Assembly (NCBI GenBank): GCA_016712885.1
Contig: JADJQF010000003.1
Span: 682,001 to 746,000, forward strand
DNA length: 64,000 nucleotides
Direction of reading: 5' to 3'
DNA from: Candidatus Flexicrinis proximus
GTDB taxonomy: Bacteria; Chloroflexota; Anaerolineae; Aggregatilineales; Phototrophicaceae
Shown here one piece after another: positions 1 through 9,368 of this stretch (positions within the stretch are counted from its first letter, which is position 1; each line of letters starts with the position of its first letter). The notes under the pieces are model-generated. The model was given only the letters and a program-made list of their open reading frames with translations, did not search any database and was not told where the DNA came from. The translations under genes and the position numbers were made by a program.

Positions 1-1019
1 CCGCCCCGGTTTAACCTGCCCCAGGACACCTCACGGTCGATTGTGATGATTGCTGCAGGTACGGGTATCGCCCCGATGCGCAGCCTGATTTCCGAGAGAA
101 TTGCAAGCGGCGCCACGGGTACGAACTGGTTGTTCTTTGGAACGCAGGAACGCGACGACTTTCATTATCGCGACGAATTGGCGAGCCTGGTTGGCAAAGG
201 AAAGCTGGAGGTCCGTGTCGCGTTCTCGCGGGATGCCGCAGCGGCGAGCTTCAACCCGCAGACTCAGGAGTTCGATATCGTGCCGGGGCAAGCTCGGTAT
301 CTGGGCGCTGAATTGCTGGAACCAGACAACGCACGTCTGCTGTGGGATATGATCTGCGGCCAGAGGGTGGCGGACAAGGCGCATCACTCTATATATGCGG
401 GCGCACCGCGTTCGCCAATTCCATGCTCAATACCATCAAGGCAGTTATCGCACGCTACATTGAAACGGGGGGCCGAGGAACAGCAGAAGACGCCGCAAGC
501 CAAATGCTCTATCGTCTGATCGGTGAAGACCGATTGATGCTTGAGATCTTCACCACTTATGCGGGCACGCACTTTGATCACGGAAAACCGCAGTTCGATA
601 TGTCGGACGTCGCCCAGCACAACAGTGGTGAGCAGGGTTACTGGATCGTAATCAGCGGCAGGGTTTACGAGATGCGGGAGTTCAATCACATCCATCCCGG
701 CGGCGCGAAAATCATCCAATCCTATTCGGGCATGGACGGCACGCTGGCCTATCAGAAGGTCGAACACCACATCAATCCGGAAGTAGACTCGATGCTCGGC
801 ATGTTCGAACTGGGCGTAGTGCGGACGCCGGACTTCGGGCAAGAGTGGGGCGTGGCGGTTTCCGATAAAGGGCTGCGATTTGTGACTCTGCGCGATACGT
901 ATCTCGCCTGGACCGATTTACTGCAAATGCTGGTCGAGATTGAAAACGCCGTGCAGAACGACTTCCGAGTACGTTACGAACCGCTCACCGACATTGAAAC
1001 CCATGATCGGTCCTATTGA
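1..1019 (+). pseudogene. NADPH-cytochrome P450 reductase-type flavoreductase fused to cytochrome b5 domain; 5'-truncated, frameshifted
   Basis: The gene enters from outside the window and is read in frame 1 to about base 350. This part shows the NADP-binding signature of ferredoxin-NADP/CPR-type reductases (IAAGTGIAPMRSL, then LFFGTQERDDFHYRDEL). The end of the same domain (GASLYICGR, then a terminal helix running to IFTTYA) is in frame 3, so one frameshift lies between about 345 and 385. Frame 3 continues into a cytochrome b5-like domain with the heme-ligand motif HPGG near base 695 and a second His near 765 (VEHH). The likely role is electron transfer from NADPH through flavin to b5 heme; the acceptor is unknown. 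Frame 1 alone would end at 519 with a nonsense tail. Whether the shift is real or a sequencing error cannot be told here. Confidence 0.75.
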
Positions 1020-1507
1020 CGCCAAGCAAGGTCAATCAGCTTGGGCTGGCGCATGAACGGTTGGTGACGGGATATCTGGATCATGTGCTGGGCGCGCCAA
1101 TTGAGACCCTTTGGGCGCTTACGATCGGCATCGCGCAGCGCGGAGATCTCGACACACGCTGGATGCAGCGGTTGCTGCGAACTGTCCGATCCAGTGACCA
1201 TGCCGTATCGACGGTTCAATATGCTGCCGGACTGCGCGCCTCGATCAAAGCCGACGAGGCCCGAATGAAAGACGACCCTGCGTTAACTGCGGCGCGCTAC
1301 GCAGCTGTATGCGACATGCTCGAACGCGAAGACCGCGCCGTCCTGCGAGATCTGAAGTCAGTACTCTGTCAAGGCGCAAAACTTTACGAGACACACCAAA
1401 GGGATACGATTAGGTCGTGTGGTGACCAACTGGTCGGTCTGCTGCAGACGGTCCCCCTGGTACTCGACCGTTTCTACCAGCGCTTCGGCACGCCCCGACG
1501 GGGATAA
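1016..1507 (+). CDS. Hypothetical helical protein, possibly C-terminal part of the preceding reductase
   Basis: A 163-residue frame opens with TTG overlapping the stop of the reductase-b5 gene (TTGA), which suggests translational coupling or a second frameshift of the same gene. The protein is predicted mostly helical from composition, with many Leu/Ala/Arg and no membrane segment, signal peptide or recognisable catalytic motif. It ends 50 bases before the convergent gene at 1560. I do not recognise the family. Because the upstream gene is already frameshifted, this may be its C-terminal extension rather than a separate protein. Confidence 0.45.
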   Translation: MTPSKVNQLGLAHERLVTGYLDHVLGAPIETLWALTIGIAQRGDLDTRWMQRLLRTVRSSDHAVSTVQYAAGLRASIKADEARMKDDPALTAARYAAVCDMLEREDRAVLRDLKSVLCQGAKLYETHQRDTIRSCGDQLVGLLQTVPLVLDRFYQRFGTPRRG

Positions 1508-1559
1508 GCGGCGAATCGGATCAAGGACATTGGCGCTCAGATCATTGGCTCCCCCAGCC

Positions 1560-2738
1560 TCAGCCCGGGGCATGGATGATCCGATTACTCAAGCCAAAGA
1601 CCGCCCAGGTATCCGGCGCGCTACCGGCAATTGCCATCAAGGCGTCCAGATCCGAATAGGTTCCCAGCACATCCGGCAGGGCTTGCAGCATGGCGATATA
1701 CAGGCGCAGGTTGCTGAGTTCCGAAGCGTGCCATCCATCAAAGAACTCCTCGTCCGGGGTGGCGGTGGACTGGCCATCGGAGAAGTCAAAGAAGGGGAAA
1801 CGGTATGCCTCGAAGCGGATACGCAAGTCCGCGGTCAGAGCCGTGATGTATGTATGTTCCCCATCCTGCATCATGCGCCGCCAAATGGACGGCGCGTAAG
1901 ACGGCAGGAAACCAATCACAGTGATCTCATTAAGGGAAGCGAATTCCAGAATCGATTCAAGTTGTGACAGTGCAAATTGCGACGGTGTTCTGCCAGAGAC
2001 ATACATATCTTCGCCGCGGATCAGCATGCCGAGGTGATTATCACGCATCTGAGGCTGCCATAACCAGCGGGCAACCAGGAAGTCCCCATACTGCTCGCTA
2101 CCGTCGCTCCGGAAACCGTGACCGTCCCGAATGGCGCGCATTCCAAGCGCCGTTCCGCCGCTTCCACCCGGCTCTGTCCGGCGAAGATAGCCCCAGGGGT
2201 CGAATCCCGGCCGCGAGAGGTCTTTTCGGGTGACGATATCCTGCAGAATGCTCCGGTCAGCCAGAAACAGGTTCTCCAGGTCGCTCAGCGGATCAGGGAA
2301 TTCATCCCCGATATAGGACTCGTTGAACCAGGGTGGGTCAATGGAGAGGATCAGGACGCGAGGCAGTGCTTGCGAATCGAGACTGAATAGTAAGTCCGTG
2401 ATCTGCTCCAGGCGCCAGGCCGGGGCCGCGGCATTATAGAAAGCGTCTGGATTGCGATTGAAGAAGCCTGCCCGGAATTGGAGGATGCGCGAAGAACCCA
2501 CCGCCAGAACTTCCGCACGCCGGGCGTTGGCCGACATAATTTTGAACTGCAGGTCACGGTTGCCGTACATCGGGCGATACAGCACGTCGTCATGCTGCTT
2601 TTGGAGGCTAACCACCCACTGGAGCGGCATCGACTCGCCGATATAAACCAGGGCGCCGGTCAGAACAAGGAAGCCAAGCAAAAACGGCATCACATAAGCG
2701 ATGAGTTTCCACCAAAATCCGCTGCGCCTGTTATCCAT
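1560..2738 (-). CDS. Membrane-anchored SGNH/AlgJ-like hydrolase or acyltransferase-type protein
   Basis: 392 residues. One hydrophobic N-terminal segment (about residues 12-33) would anchor it with the bulk outside the cytoplasm. The first SGNH-type block is seen as VLAVGSSRILQF (about 78-89), and a late DGWHAS motif (about 340) supplies the expected Asp/His pair. This is the pattern of AlgJ/AlgX/DltD-like proteins that act on O-acetyl or acyl groups of surface polymers. The substrate cannot be inferred. It is divergent from the SGNH protein at 2868 with a 130-base shared upstream region, so two SGNH-type proteins may be expressed together. Start chosen at ATG 2738; the alternative of a purely structural protein remains open. 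Confidence 0.6.
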   Translation of the reverse strand: MDNRRSGFWWKLIAYVMPFLLGFLVLTGALVYIGESMPLQWVVSLQKQHDDVLYRPMYGNRDLQFKIMSANARRAEVLAVGSSRILQFRAGFFNRNPDAFYNAAAPAWRLEQITDLLFSLDSQALPRVLILSIDPPWFNESYIGDEFPDPLSDLENLFLADRSILQDIVTRKDLSRPGFDPWGYLRRTEPGGSGGTALGMRAIRDGHGFRSDGSEQYGDFLVARWLWQPQMRDNHLGMLIRGEDMYVSGRTPSQFALSQLESILEFASLNEITVIGFLPSYAPSIWRRMMQDGEHTYITALTADLRIRFEAYRFPFFDFSDGQSTATPDEEFFDGWHASELSNLRLYIAMLQALPDVLGTYSDLDALMAIAGSAPDTWAVFGLSNRIIHAPG

Positions 2739-2867
2739 TGTTTACGGTTGATTCCATCGGCTCCTGTCACTAAACCATTCTAGCAGACAGGGGAGTTTAG
2801 CCGAGATCGAGACTCGCCAGAAATCATCGTCTGCCGCATACTTGACACGGAAATTGAGGTGTGAGGG

Positions 2868-4214
2868 ATGAACATGCTTAAACGGTCGCTGAATACAGCG
2901 CTGCTGATCACAAGTCTACTTCTGCTGATCGGGACGGTGACCGCGCAGGACAATCCCAACGCCCGCGTGAAAGACATGTCTTCAACCCTGCGACTGCGCC
3001 AGGCCCCATCTGTGACCGGTGGGGTCATCATGGAGCTGGCCGGGGGCACGCCTCTGAAACTGGTCGGACGCACGGCAAACAATTCCTGGCTCAAGGTTGA
3101 AACATACGAGAGCCAGACCGGTTGGGTGTCTGCCGCCTATGTGGTCGTCTACATTGCACTTGCAGATGTCCCCGTGCTAAACGAGGCTCCAGTCACATCC
3201 ATGTCATCTGTGGTCACTGTGAGCAGCGACGAGGGCGGTGCGCGCGTGGCGTCTATGAATTCCACGCTCCGGTTGCGCCAGGAACCGAGTACTGCCGCGG
3301 CGATCCTGGCGGAGTTGTCCGGAGGCACGCCACTCCAGATCATCGGGCGCACCGAAGATAGCGCCTGGCTGAATGTTACGACTGCAAGCGGCCTGACCGG
3401 ATGGGTGTCCGCGGCGTATGTCGTCTCGGGAGGTACGCCCGCCGCCGTGGTGGCACCGAGCGGATCAGGCGCTGGCAGCCTGCCCTCCGCCAGCGGTGTG
3501 CGCGGGGTAAGGGATATCTATGCACGGGGGCAAACCCTCGGAAATCGGCGCGGCGTATTCACGAAGATCGGCGACAGTATTACGGTCAGCGAATACGCGC
3601 TTGACGCGATCGGCCGCAATACATTCAACCTGGGCGGATACGGGAACTTGCAGCGCGTCATCGATACATTCTTATCGACTGGATTCAACAGCTTCACACA
3701 CGTTTCGTCTGCCGCTGGCGTCGGGTGGACGACTTCGGTTGCGCTGGAGCCCCGCTGTAACGGTATTTCGGCTGTGGAGTGCGAACTGGACGGTATAAAA
3801 CCATCCGTCGCACTGATCCAACTGGGTACTAACGACCTGCTGTACCTTTCGCCAGACCAGTTCAGCTACAACCTGGCGCGCATCGTAGACATTTGCATTG
3901 ATCGCGGCGTTGTGCCGGTACTGGCGACCATCCCCTATCGGGATGGATTCGAGGATGGGGTCAATACGTTCAACGCCATCATCCGCGGAATTGCATCCAG
4001 CCGCGATATCCCGATCTGGGACGTGAAGGGTGCTTTGGATGGCCTGCCCAATCGCGGCTTGAGCGGTGACGGCGTTCACCCGTCGTGGCCGCCCGCCGGT
4101 TATGCTGACAGTGCGAACTTCGCGAACCCGGAGGCCCTGCAAGCCGGCTATGTAGCGCGTAACCTGAAAGCCCTGCAAGTGCTGGAATATGTGCTGAACG
4201 CGGTGGGCGGATAA
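2868..4214 (+). CDS. Secreted protein with two bacterial SH3 domains and a C-terminal SGNH/GDSL hydrolase domain
   Basis: 448 residues with a signal peptide (about 1-27, cleavage near TAQD). Two SH3b repeats follow (about 35-100 and 120-190), each with the pattern STLRLRQxPS...GGTPL...GRT...GWVSAAYVV. After a Ser/Gly/Ala linker comes an SGNH esterase/lipase domain: block I KIGDSIT near residue 232, block III LGTNDLL near 320, and the Asp-His pair in DGVHPSW near 404. It is likely exported and binds cell-wall or glycan material through SH3b while hydrolysing an ester. A GAGG-type ribosome site sits just before the ATG, and a TTGACA lies about 30 bases upstream. Function beyond esterase class is not known. 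Confidence 0.75.
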   Translation: MNMLKRSLNTALLITSLLLLIGTVTAQDNPNARVKDMSSTLRLRQAPSVTGGVIMELAGGTPLKLVGRTANNSWLKVETYESQTGWVSAAYVVVYIALADVPVLNEAPVTSMSSVVTVSSDEGGARVASMNSTLRLRQEPSTAAAILAELSGGTPLQIIGRTEDSAWLNVTTASGLTGWVSAAYVVSGGTPAAVVAPSGSGAGSLPSASGVRGVRDIYARGQTLGNRRGVFTKIGDSITVSEYALDAIGRNTFNLGGYGNLQRVIDTFLSTGFNSFTHVSSAAGVGWTTSVALEPRCNGISAVECELDGIKPSVALIQLGTNDLLYLSPDQFSYNLARIVDICIDRGVVPVLATIPYRDGFEDGVNTFNAIIRGIASSRDIPIWDVKGALDGLPNRGLSGDGVHPSWPPAGYADSANFANPEALQAGYVARNLKALQVLEYVLNAVGG

Positions 4215-4260
4215 CGAGGCCGTCAGCGCCGCCCACACAGTACTGGCGTCGAGCATGAGT

Positions 4261-5025
4261 CTAGCAGGCCGCCAGAGCGGCGTAGGTTTGGCGTGCCATG
4301 TGCTGGAAGACCGCTTCGGCAAGCGGTTCACCCCCTGTCTCCAGTTCGGGATATGCGCTGATACCGGCAACCAGCCATGACCAGGGCGAATTCACTACAA
4401 ACTGGATGCCGAGCAGGTCGGCTTTGGCCATGCTGCTGAGCCGTACACACGCGTCGGCGATGTGCGCCGGGATGTGATTGCCGACCACACGGCTGCCGAC
4501 GACATAGACGGTCTGGACCGGCATGTCGAAGGGCGTCAGCCTGCCGCAGGTGATTTCAGGTTCGGCCGCGGTCACGCCACTCTGACAAAACGGCGCAAGA
4601 TGGAGACCTGTCATTGAGGCCAGCATCGACCATTCGGCAGCCTCGTGCCAAGCTCCGCTCAGGTTGTAGATACTCGGACGGTTGATGACTGGCACTGGCA
4701 GTCCATACATCCAACTCACGAAATAGGCCATCTGTTCGCGCTGAGTATGGCGACGGCCGGACAGGAGCGGCGAACGAATATGTTCGGCGGGCAGTGAGGT
4801 CAGGCGGTTAAACACACCGCTGATTCCCGCTGTCTTCAAGCGGCGGCCATCGCCAAACACGAACTCTGCATCGGACCGGTCGTTAGACATACGGTAATTC
4901 CAATAGAGGTTGTAAGCCACCGCGCCGGAACTGACGATCTGTAGTTCGTTCAGACCTGCGCGTTTCAGATGGTTGTAGAGCCACAGTGCCGAGGTATCGG
5001 TTTCGTCCGCCAGGATCAGCCACAT
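4261..5025 (-). CDS. Shortened ATP-grasp-like protein (pre-ATP-grasp domain plus C-terminal half)
   Basis: 254 residues. The N-terminal part (ILADETDTSALWLYNHL, then ISGVFNRLTSLP) resembles the pre-ATP-grasp domain of RiPP and peptide ligases of the MvdC/MvdD type. VINRPSIYNLSG and a C-terminal DLLGIQFV...PELETGGE stretch resemble the end of an ATP-grasp fold. The central nucleotide-binding segment that a full ligase of about 330 residues has is missing or very short, so catalysis is doubtful. No precursor peptide is evident next to it. It stands alone on the minus strand, with a 46-base gap to the SGNH gene end. Assignment rests on motif memory and is tentative. Confidence 0.4.
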   Translation of the reverse strand: MWLILADETDTSALWLYNHLKRAGLNELQIVSSGAVAYNLYWNYRMSNDRSDAEFVFGDGRRLKTAGISGVFNRLTSLPAEHIRSPLLSGRRHTQREQMAYFVSWMYGLPVPVINRPSIYNLSGAWHEAAEWSMLASMTGLHLAPFCQSGVTAAEPEITCGRLTPFDMPVQTVYVVGSRVVGNHIPAHIADACVRLSSMAKADLLGIQFVVNSPWSWLVAGISAYPELETGGEPLAEAVFQHMARQTYAALAAC

Positions 5026-5237
5026 GATGTATTCTCCCTTTACTCTGCTCTTAAGATCGCGTGCGTCATGCCTGAAAGTGCTTTGTGCGAAGTGGCGTGT
5101 GTTCCCCGTAAGGCCACGTGGTTCAATTTGCTTTCCGAACCGGTCTGAATGTGGTAGAGTTTGAGTCTGTTAACAGTCTTTATTCCTCTCACCTGCACTT
5201 TTCCTTGACCTGATTACACTCCAGATCGACTCCAGAT

Positions 5238-5258
5238 TTGTCCGGGTGAGCCGGACAA
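5238..5258. promoter_or_regulatory. Inverted repeat, candidate operator of the XRE-NB-ARC gene
   Basis: TTGTCCGG - GTGAG - CCGGACAA is a perfect 8-bp inverted repeat ending 38 bases before the ATG at 5297. Just upstream, ACTCCAGAT is directly repeated at 11-base spacing (5219-5238). The position suits an autoregulatory site of the adjacent XRE-type regulator, or a 5' UTR hairpin. Binding is inferred only. Confidence 0.35.
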
Positions 5259-5296
5259 GATTCATCACCTGAAATTCCGTCGAGGGCTCTGGTGAA

Positions 5297-7375
5297 ATGA
5301 GCGAGTACGCGCACTTTGGAGAATGGGTGAAGCACCGCCGAGAGGCGCTGCGCCTGACCCAAGAGGAACTCGGTCTACGGCTCGGGTATCAGGAGGACAC
5401 GATCTCCCGGTACGAGCGCGAGGACCGATTCCCCAAGAACAGCGCGGATGGGCTGATCCAAGCCCTCGAAATCCCGACCGCGTATGTGGAAGCGGTGATC
5501 GCAGTCATACGGCGCACCAAAGGTGTGGACACGCTGCCGCAGGCCCACCTGCTCAGCGATGCTGTGCCCGGCGAGCCAGCGCGCACCGCGGCCGGCAGCG
5601 GCAGCGGCAAATGGGTGACGTATGCGCGGCGCGACCTGCTCGACGCCGAGCGCGCCGAACGGCTGATTGGGCGCGACCGCCTGATGGAGTCGGCCGCGCA
5701 ATGTCTAGCGGACGGCAAGCGCGTGCTGATCCGGGGGTTCGGGGGGATCGGGAAGACGGCGCTGGCGGCGGAAATCGCCCATGGGTATCTGATTGGTCAT
5801 CCGGATGGGGCCGTGATGTGGCTGCATGTGGGAGATGCCGGCGTGCGGCAGGCGATTCAAGAACTGGCGCGCAGCCTACAAATGGAGCGGGAGGTCTCCC
5901 GCGCGGTCTCGAACCTCGATGCGGCGGAACTGATGCGGGAAAAACTGGCGCAGACGCCTACCCTGCTGATCGTACTGGACGATATCTGGTGGAGCTTCGA
6001 GGACTTCAAGTGGGTTGTCGCCAACGTCGTGCCGAGTACGGCGGCGCTGCTGGTGACCAGCCGGTATCTGTACGCGCTCCGCGATGGGGAGCGAATCGAA
6101 CTCGACCAGCACGATTACGCGCTTGAGCAAGGCGGCCTGCCGGTGCTGGCGCATTACGCCGCGCAGCCGGTCGAGGCGCTGCTGCGCGACCCGGCCGCCG
6201 CCGAACTATGCAGCTTTCTCGGCGATCTGCCGCTGGCGCTGGAGATCGCGGGGCAGAGCATGGCGCTGGGGGCGACAGCGGGCGACCTGCTGCAAAGCGT
6301 GGTCAAGACGCTGGATACGCTGCAGTATCCGGCCGATTACGGCGAGAGCGAGATGGCGCGGCGGCGGCATGCCAGCGTGACCGCGACGCTGGACAGCAGC
6401 CTCGAACAACTGGACGACGCGGTGATGCGGCGCGTGTTCAGCGGCTTTGGCGCGGCGTATACGCCGGTGATCACGCGCGACCTACTGGCGCGGTATCTGG
6501 ATCTCGAAAGCAGCCGCGTACAAGCCGCGCTGGATGGGCTGAGCCGGCGGAGTCTGGTGCGATTGATCGAGCGCGAGGGGGATGTGGCGCGCTACCGCGT
6601 ACACGACGTGGCGTACCGCTACTTGCGCGAACGGTCGGCGCCGAACCGCGCGCAACAGGTGAAATTCACGGAGGCGTGCCTGCGCTACGTGAATGACTTC
6701 GCGCGGGATGTGACGGCGCTGTATGCCGAGCGCGTGAATTTCCTGCACGCCGCCTCGCACGCCGCCGATGTGCTCAAGCGGCCGGACATCATGATCGACA
6801 TCCTGTACCGGTTGACAGTGGACAGCGCGTACCTCGGCGCTTATGGTCACGACGAACTGCTGCGCACACGGCTGTACGAGGCGATCCACGCGGCGGAGGG
6901 ACTAGAGGAGAAACAGCCGGAATATGTGCTGATGGCGCACTTTCTGTACGGGAAATTGGGCGACATCGAGTACCTCGGCGGCCGGCTGGACGAGGCGCTG
7001 GCGGCCTATGAGGCTTCGCTGCGGCGAGCCAGAGCGCTGGAGATGAAGGATCGGGAGATCATCCTGATGGGAGTCACTCTTCGCGTGTATGTGGACCGGC
7101 GGCAGTTTGATGTGGCAGGCGACATCGTGCGCGAGATGCAGGCGAAAGCGGACGCGCTCGGTAACGACTTCATTTCAATGCGCGCGCTGGAGTATATCGG
7201 TTATCACGATGGTGAACGGGTGAATTACTACAAGGAAATTGGAGATGCGCGGTACAGAGAGGCGTTGGAGGCAGCGGAAGAGACTTGGGAGAAGTTCTAC
7301 GAATTTGCGCTCAAGCTAGATATTCAAGTAAGTCAAATTGTCGCGCTTCTCAATCTTGCGGGCGGTGAAACATGA
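5297..7375 (+). CDS. XRE-family HTH / NB-ARC (STAND) ATPase / TPR regulator
   Basis: 692 residues. An N-terminal XRE helix-turn-helix (about 5-60, LTQEELGLRLGYQEDTISRYE) is followed by an NB-ARC ATPase: Walker A GFGGIGKTAL near 146-155, Walker B LLIVLDDIWW near 222-231, an LVTSR sensor near 250, and GDLPLALEIAG near 315. A winged-helix region follows, then TPR-like helices from about 520. STAND proteins of this design are ATP-dependent switches controlled by a ligand sensed through the repeats. The DNA-binding end suggests a transcription regulator rather than a killer effector. The stop falls inside the repeat region; TPR-like fragments continue in other frames downstream, so the C-terminus is probably truncated. 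GAGGG precedes the ATG. Confidence 0.8.
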   Translation: MSEYAHFGEWVKHRREALRLTQEELGLRLGYQEDTISRYEREDRFPKNSADGLIQALEIPTAYVEAVIAVIRRTKGVDTLPQAHLLSDAVPGEPARTAAGSGSGKWVTYARRDLLDAERAERLIGRDRLMESAAQCLADGKRVLIRGFGGIGKTALAAEIAHGYLIGHPDGAVMWLHVGDAGVRQAIQELARSLQMEREVSRAVSNLDAAELMREKLAQTPTLLIVLDDIWWSFEDFKWVVANVVPSTAALLVTSRYLYALRDGERIELDQHDYALEQGGLPVLAHYAAQPVEALLRDPAAAELCSFLGDLPLALEIAGQSMALGATAGDLLQSVVKTLDTLQYPADYGESEMARRRHASVTATLDSSLEQLDDAVMRRVFSGFGAAYTPVITRDLLARYLDLESSRVQAALDGLSRRSLVRLIEREGDVARYRVHDVAYRYLRERSAPNRAQQVKFTEACLRYVNDFARDVTALYAERVNFLHAASHAADVLKRPDIMIDILYRLTVDSAYLGAYGHDELLRTRLYEAIHAAEGLEEKQPEYVLMAHFLYGKLGDIEYLGGRLDEALAAYEASLRRARALEMKDREIILMGVTLRVYVDRRQFDVAGDIVREMQAKADALGNDFISMRALEYIGYHDGERVNYYKEIGDARYREALEAAEETWEKFYEFALKLDIQVSQIVALLNLAGGET

Positions 7376-7660
7376 TACCGCATTCTTTGATGAGTCTATA
7401 GTTGATTGCGAAAAGGCGTTGCAATCGCAAGAACAAATCCGGAGTGGCGTCATTACAGCGCCATTCTCTTAAAGTCTGTTGGAACAAGCTATCACTTTAT
7501 TGGAAATCGTCATCTGCACAGGCCAAAGTTTTGACTGAAGCACATCAGTTATATACAGAACTTGGGTATGACAACGAAGTTTGGTGAGATAACCACTTTC
7601 GCACGCAAACCCATTTCTATGAGTCGTTGATTGATTGCGAATGAATTTAGGGACACAGAA
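7376..7660 (+). pseudogene. Decayed TPR tail of the upstream STAND regulator
   Basis: After the stop at 7375, two short stretches resemble TPR helices but are broken by stops and frame changes: FFDESIVDCEKAL (7378-7430, frame 3) and LTEAHQLYTELGY (about 7531-7570, frame 1), then FYESLIDCE near 7612. The DESxxDCE motif occurs twice, as expected for tandem repeats of one protein. Coding is clearly interrupted. From 7660 to 7970 only short frames without recognisable domains are present, and base composition falls below that of the neighbours. Confidence 0.5.
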
Positions 7661-7974
7661 GGGGGATATGTCATAAGTCATTGCATCAAATCGCCTTTTG
7701 ATTTCATGTTCGATTTAGCCGCTTCCTCGTTATGCGGTCGACAGTTATCATCGCGCAACCTTCACCGACAAATCCTAAACCTGGCGTGCTACTTCTCTTA
7801 GATGAGTTTGCAAACCGCATCTTGGTGATTGAGGAGGATGTATACCTCGGCTGAGTATGCCTGAACAGGTCGAGATTGATGGCGGGCGACTTCAGCGAAG
7901 ATATCAATGGGGATCCTTCGCAAGAGACAGTCAAGATGTAGAATCATGAAGAAGAGCCGCTCCAAAAGTCGTTG

Positions 7975-9118
7975 ATGAGTCATTTCGTCGCTATCGAAGC
8001 ACTGGCCTCCGAAATTCCGTTTCCAGCCGCATCCGGAGACCTGTGTATCGCAAATCCGGTTGAGTTCGGCGTTGATGGGCTAGGCACCTATTACGTCGGA
8101 GGCACGGGGCCGGGGTCGCCGAATCTGCATGGCGAGATGGTGAGTTCGGCGATTAGGGGTGCGGCGACCGACCCGCTGTACGCCGGTAAGCTGGACGAGG
8201 GCACGTCCGCGCTTGGGGCGGATTATACGGTCGAGGTGACAGACGGCAGCATGACTCACGTGATCGAAGTCGTTCACGCCGACACGAACAGCTTCGACCT
8301 CGATGCGGTGAACCAGCAGATCAGCGACTATCTGGACGGTGCCGCCAACCCGAACCTGTCGGAAGCGACGCACAAGTGGGTGGTCAACGCGAGCTTCGCG
8401 ATTGTCCCGTGCGCCGATCTGGCGACACTGGCGGCCTATAACGACGCGCTGCTGGCGCTGGAGGCACTGCTGCCCGCCTCGGCGCGGAAGGTCGTGCTGC
8501 TGCAGCAGGCGATCCTCAGGACGGCGGAGAAAATCCGCGTAAGCGTCGCGGCTGGGTGGCAGGCATGCGGAATGGTGCTTGAGGGCGGATTCCTGGTTCA
8601 GCCCGGCGACTCGCCGTATGACTCGTGCCGCGCATTTATCGAGATCATGCAGCGGGTGGGGGTCTTCGTGGCGGCGGCCGGGAATACGGGGCTGGATTAC
8701 CCGTACTATCCCGCGTCGGAGCCGTCCGTGGTCAGCGTGAGCGCGTCGTTTGAAAATGCACCCTTCATCGTCGCGATTACGGACCGCGACTGCGCTAAGC
8801 GTAAGATCGGGGATGAGCCGTGCTCCAACGCCGGCGAGGTTTTGATGCCGGGGGTGATCGATTTCAACGGCGTGAATTACTTCGGGACGTCGTTCGCGGC
8901 ACCGCGGCTGAGTTTGCGGCTGGCGGTGTATCTGGCGCGCTACGGCGACAACGTGTGCGAGCTGCTCGATGACATCGATCCGGCCACCGATCAGCCTGTG
9001 TTCTCGAATACTCCCGGATAGCCGATCTGCACGCGCTTGATATCGTGCTGAGCGACGGGACGACGATCCAGTGCAGTCAGCTTGAGGACATGCAGAAGGA
9101 CGTGTTTGGCACGAACTA
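7975..9118 (+). pseudogene. Degenerate subtilisin-family (S8) peptidase, N-terminally truncated and frameshifted
   Basis: The main frame runs to 9021 and keeps two of three subtilase landmarks: a His motif HGEMVSSAIRG (bases about 8128-8160) and the Ser motif GTSFAAP (about 8884-8904), plus the oxyanion-Asn region VAAAGNTG (about 8671-8694). The Asp block normally 35-45 residues before the His is not present; the upstream 250 bases hold only broken frames. Near the stop the reading shifts to frame 3, giving ADLHALDIVLSDGTT and ending at 9117-9119. So both ends are damaged, and it is probably inactive. It contains the motif GTYYVGG, which is almost repeated in the small peptide just downstream. 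A functional short form starting at 7975 cannot be excluded. Confidence 0.6.
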
Positions 9119-9209
9119 AGACAACCGCGGGTGGGTTTCAACGGCGGGGGCTGTGGAACGCGGTCGTGGCGATCGCGGCGGCGTCCGCCGAATAGATCAG
9201 GAGAATACT

Positions 9210-9347
9210 ACGAAGTCGATAAGCAGAGCCCTACTCGTCGTTGTGCTGGCCGTGCTGATGATCGCAGCGGTGGGAACGGCCTCGGCAGATCCTGACGGCG
9301 GCACGATCGATCCGCAGGGCGGGAAATACTACGTTGGCGGCGCGTAA
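9210..9347 (+). CDS. Small secreted peptide (about 45 aa) with possible ACG start
   Basis: From 9210 a 45-residue product reads as a basic N-terminus (KSISR), a hydrophobic core (LLVVVLAVLMIAAVG), a signal-peptidase-like TASA-D site and a mature tail of about 20 residues rich in Gly, ending GGKYYVGGA. AGGAG at 9199-9203 has ideal spacing to position 9210, but the codon there is ACG, not ATG. Either ACG is used, an ATG was lost, or translation starts at GTG 9153 (64 residues). The tail motif YYVGG recurs in the subtilase remnant upstream. A perfect hairpin follows the stop. It could be a signalling peptide, a protease substrate or an N-terminal remnant of a second peptidase copy. Confidence 0.45.
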   Translation, partial: TKSISRALLVVVLAVLMIAAVGTASADPDGGTIDPQGGKYYVGGA

Positions 9348-9368
9348 GGTAATTAGGCGGTGAATATG

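Noticed and set aside
7402..7587. 61-codon frame after the NB-ARC gene as a separate gene
   Set aside because: Its end resembles a TPR helix, so it is better explained as a fragment of the decayed regulator tail.
5297..9120. Intact anti-phage STAND-protease defence system
   Set aside because: The regulator has a DNA-binding N-terminus, the protease lacks its Asp block and is frameshifted, and no other defence genes are near.
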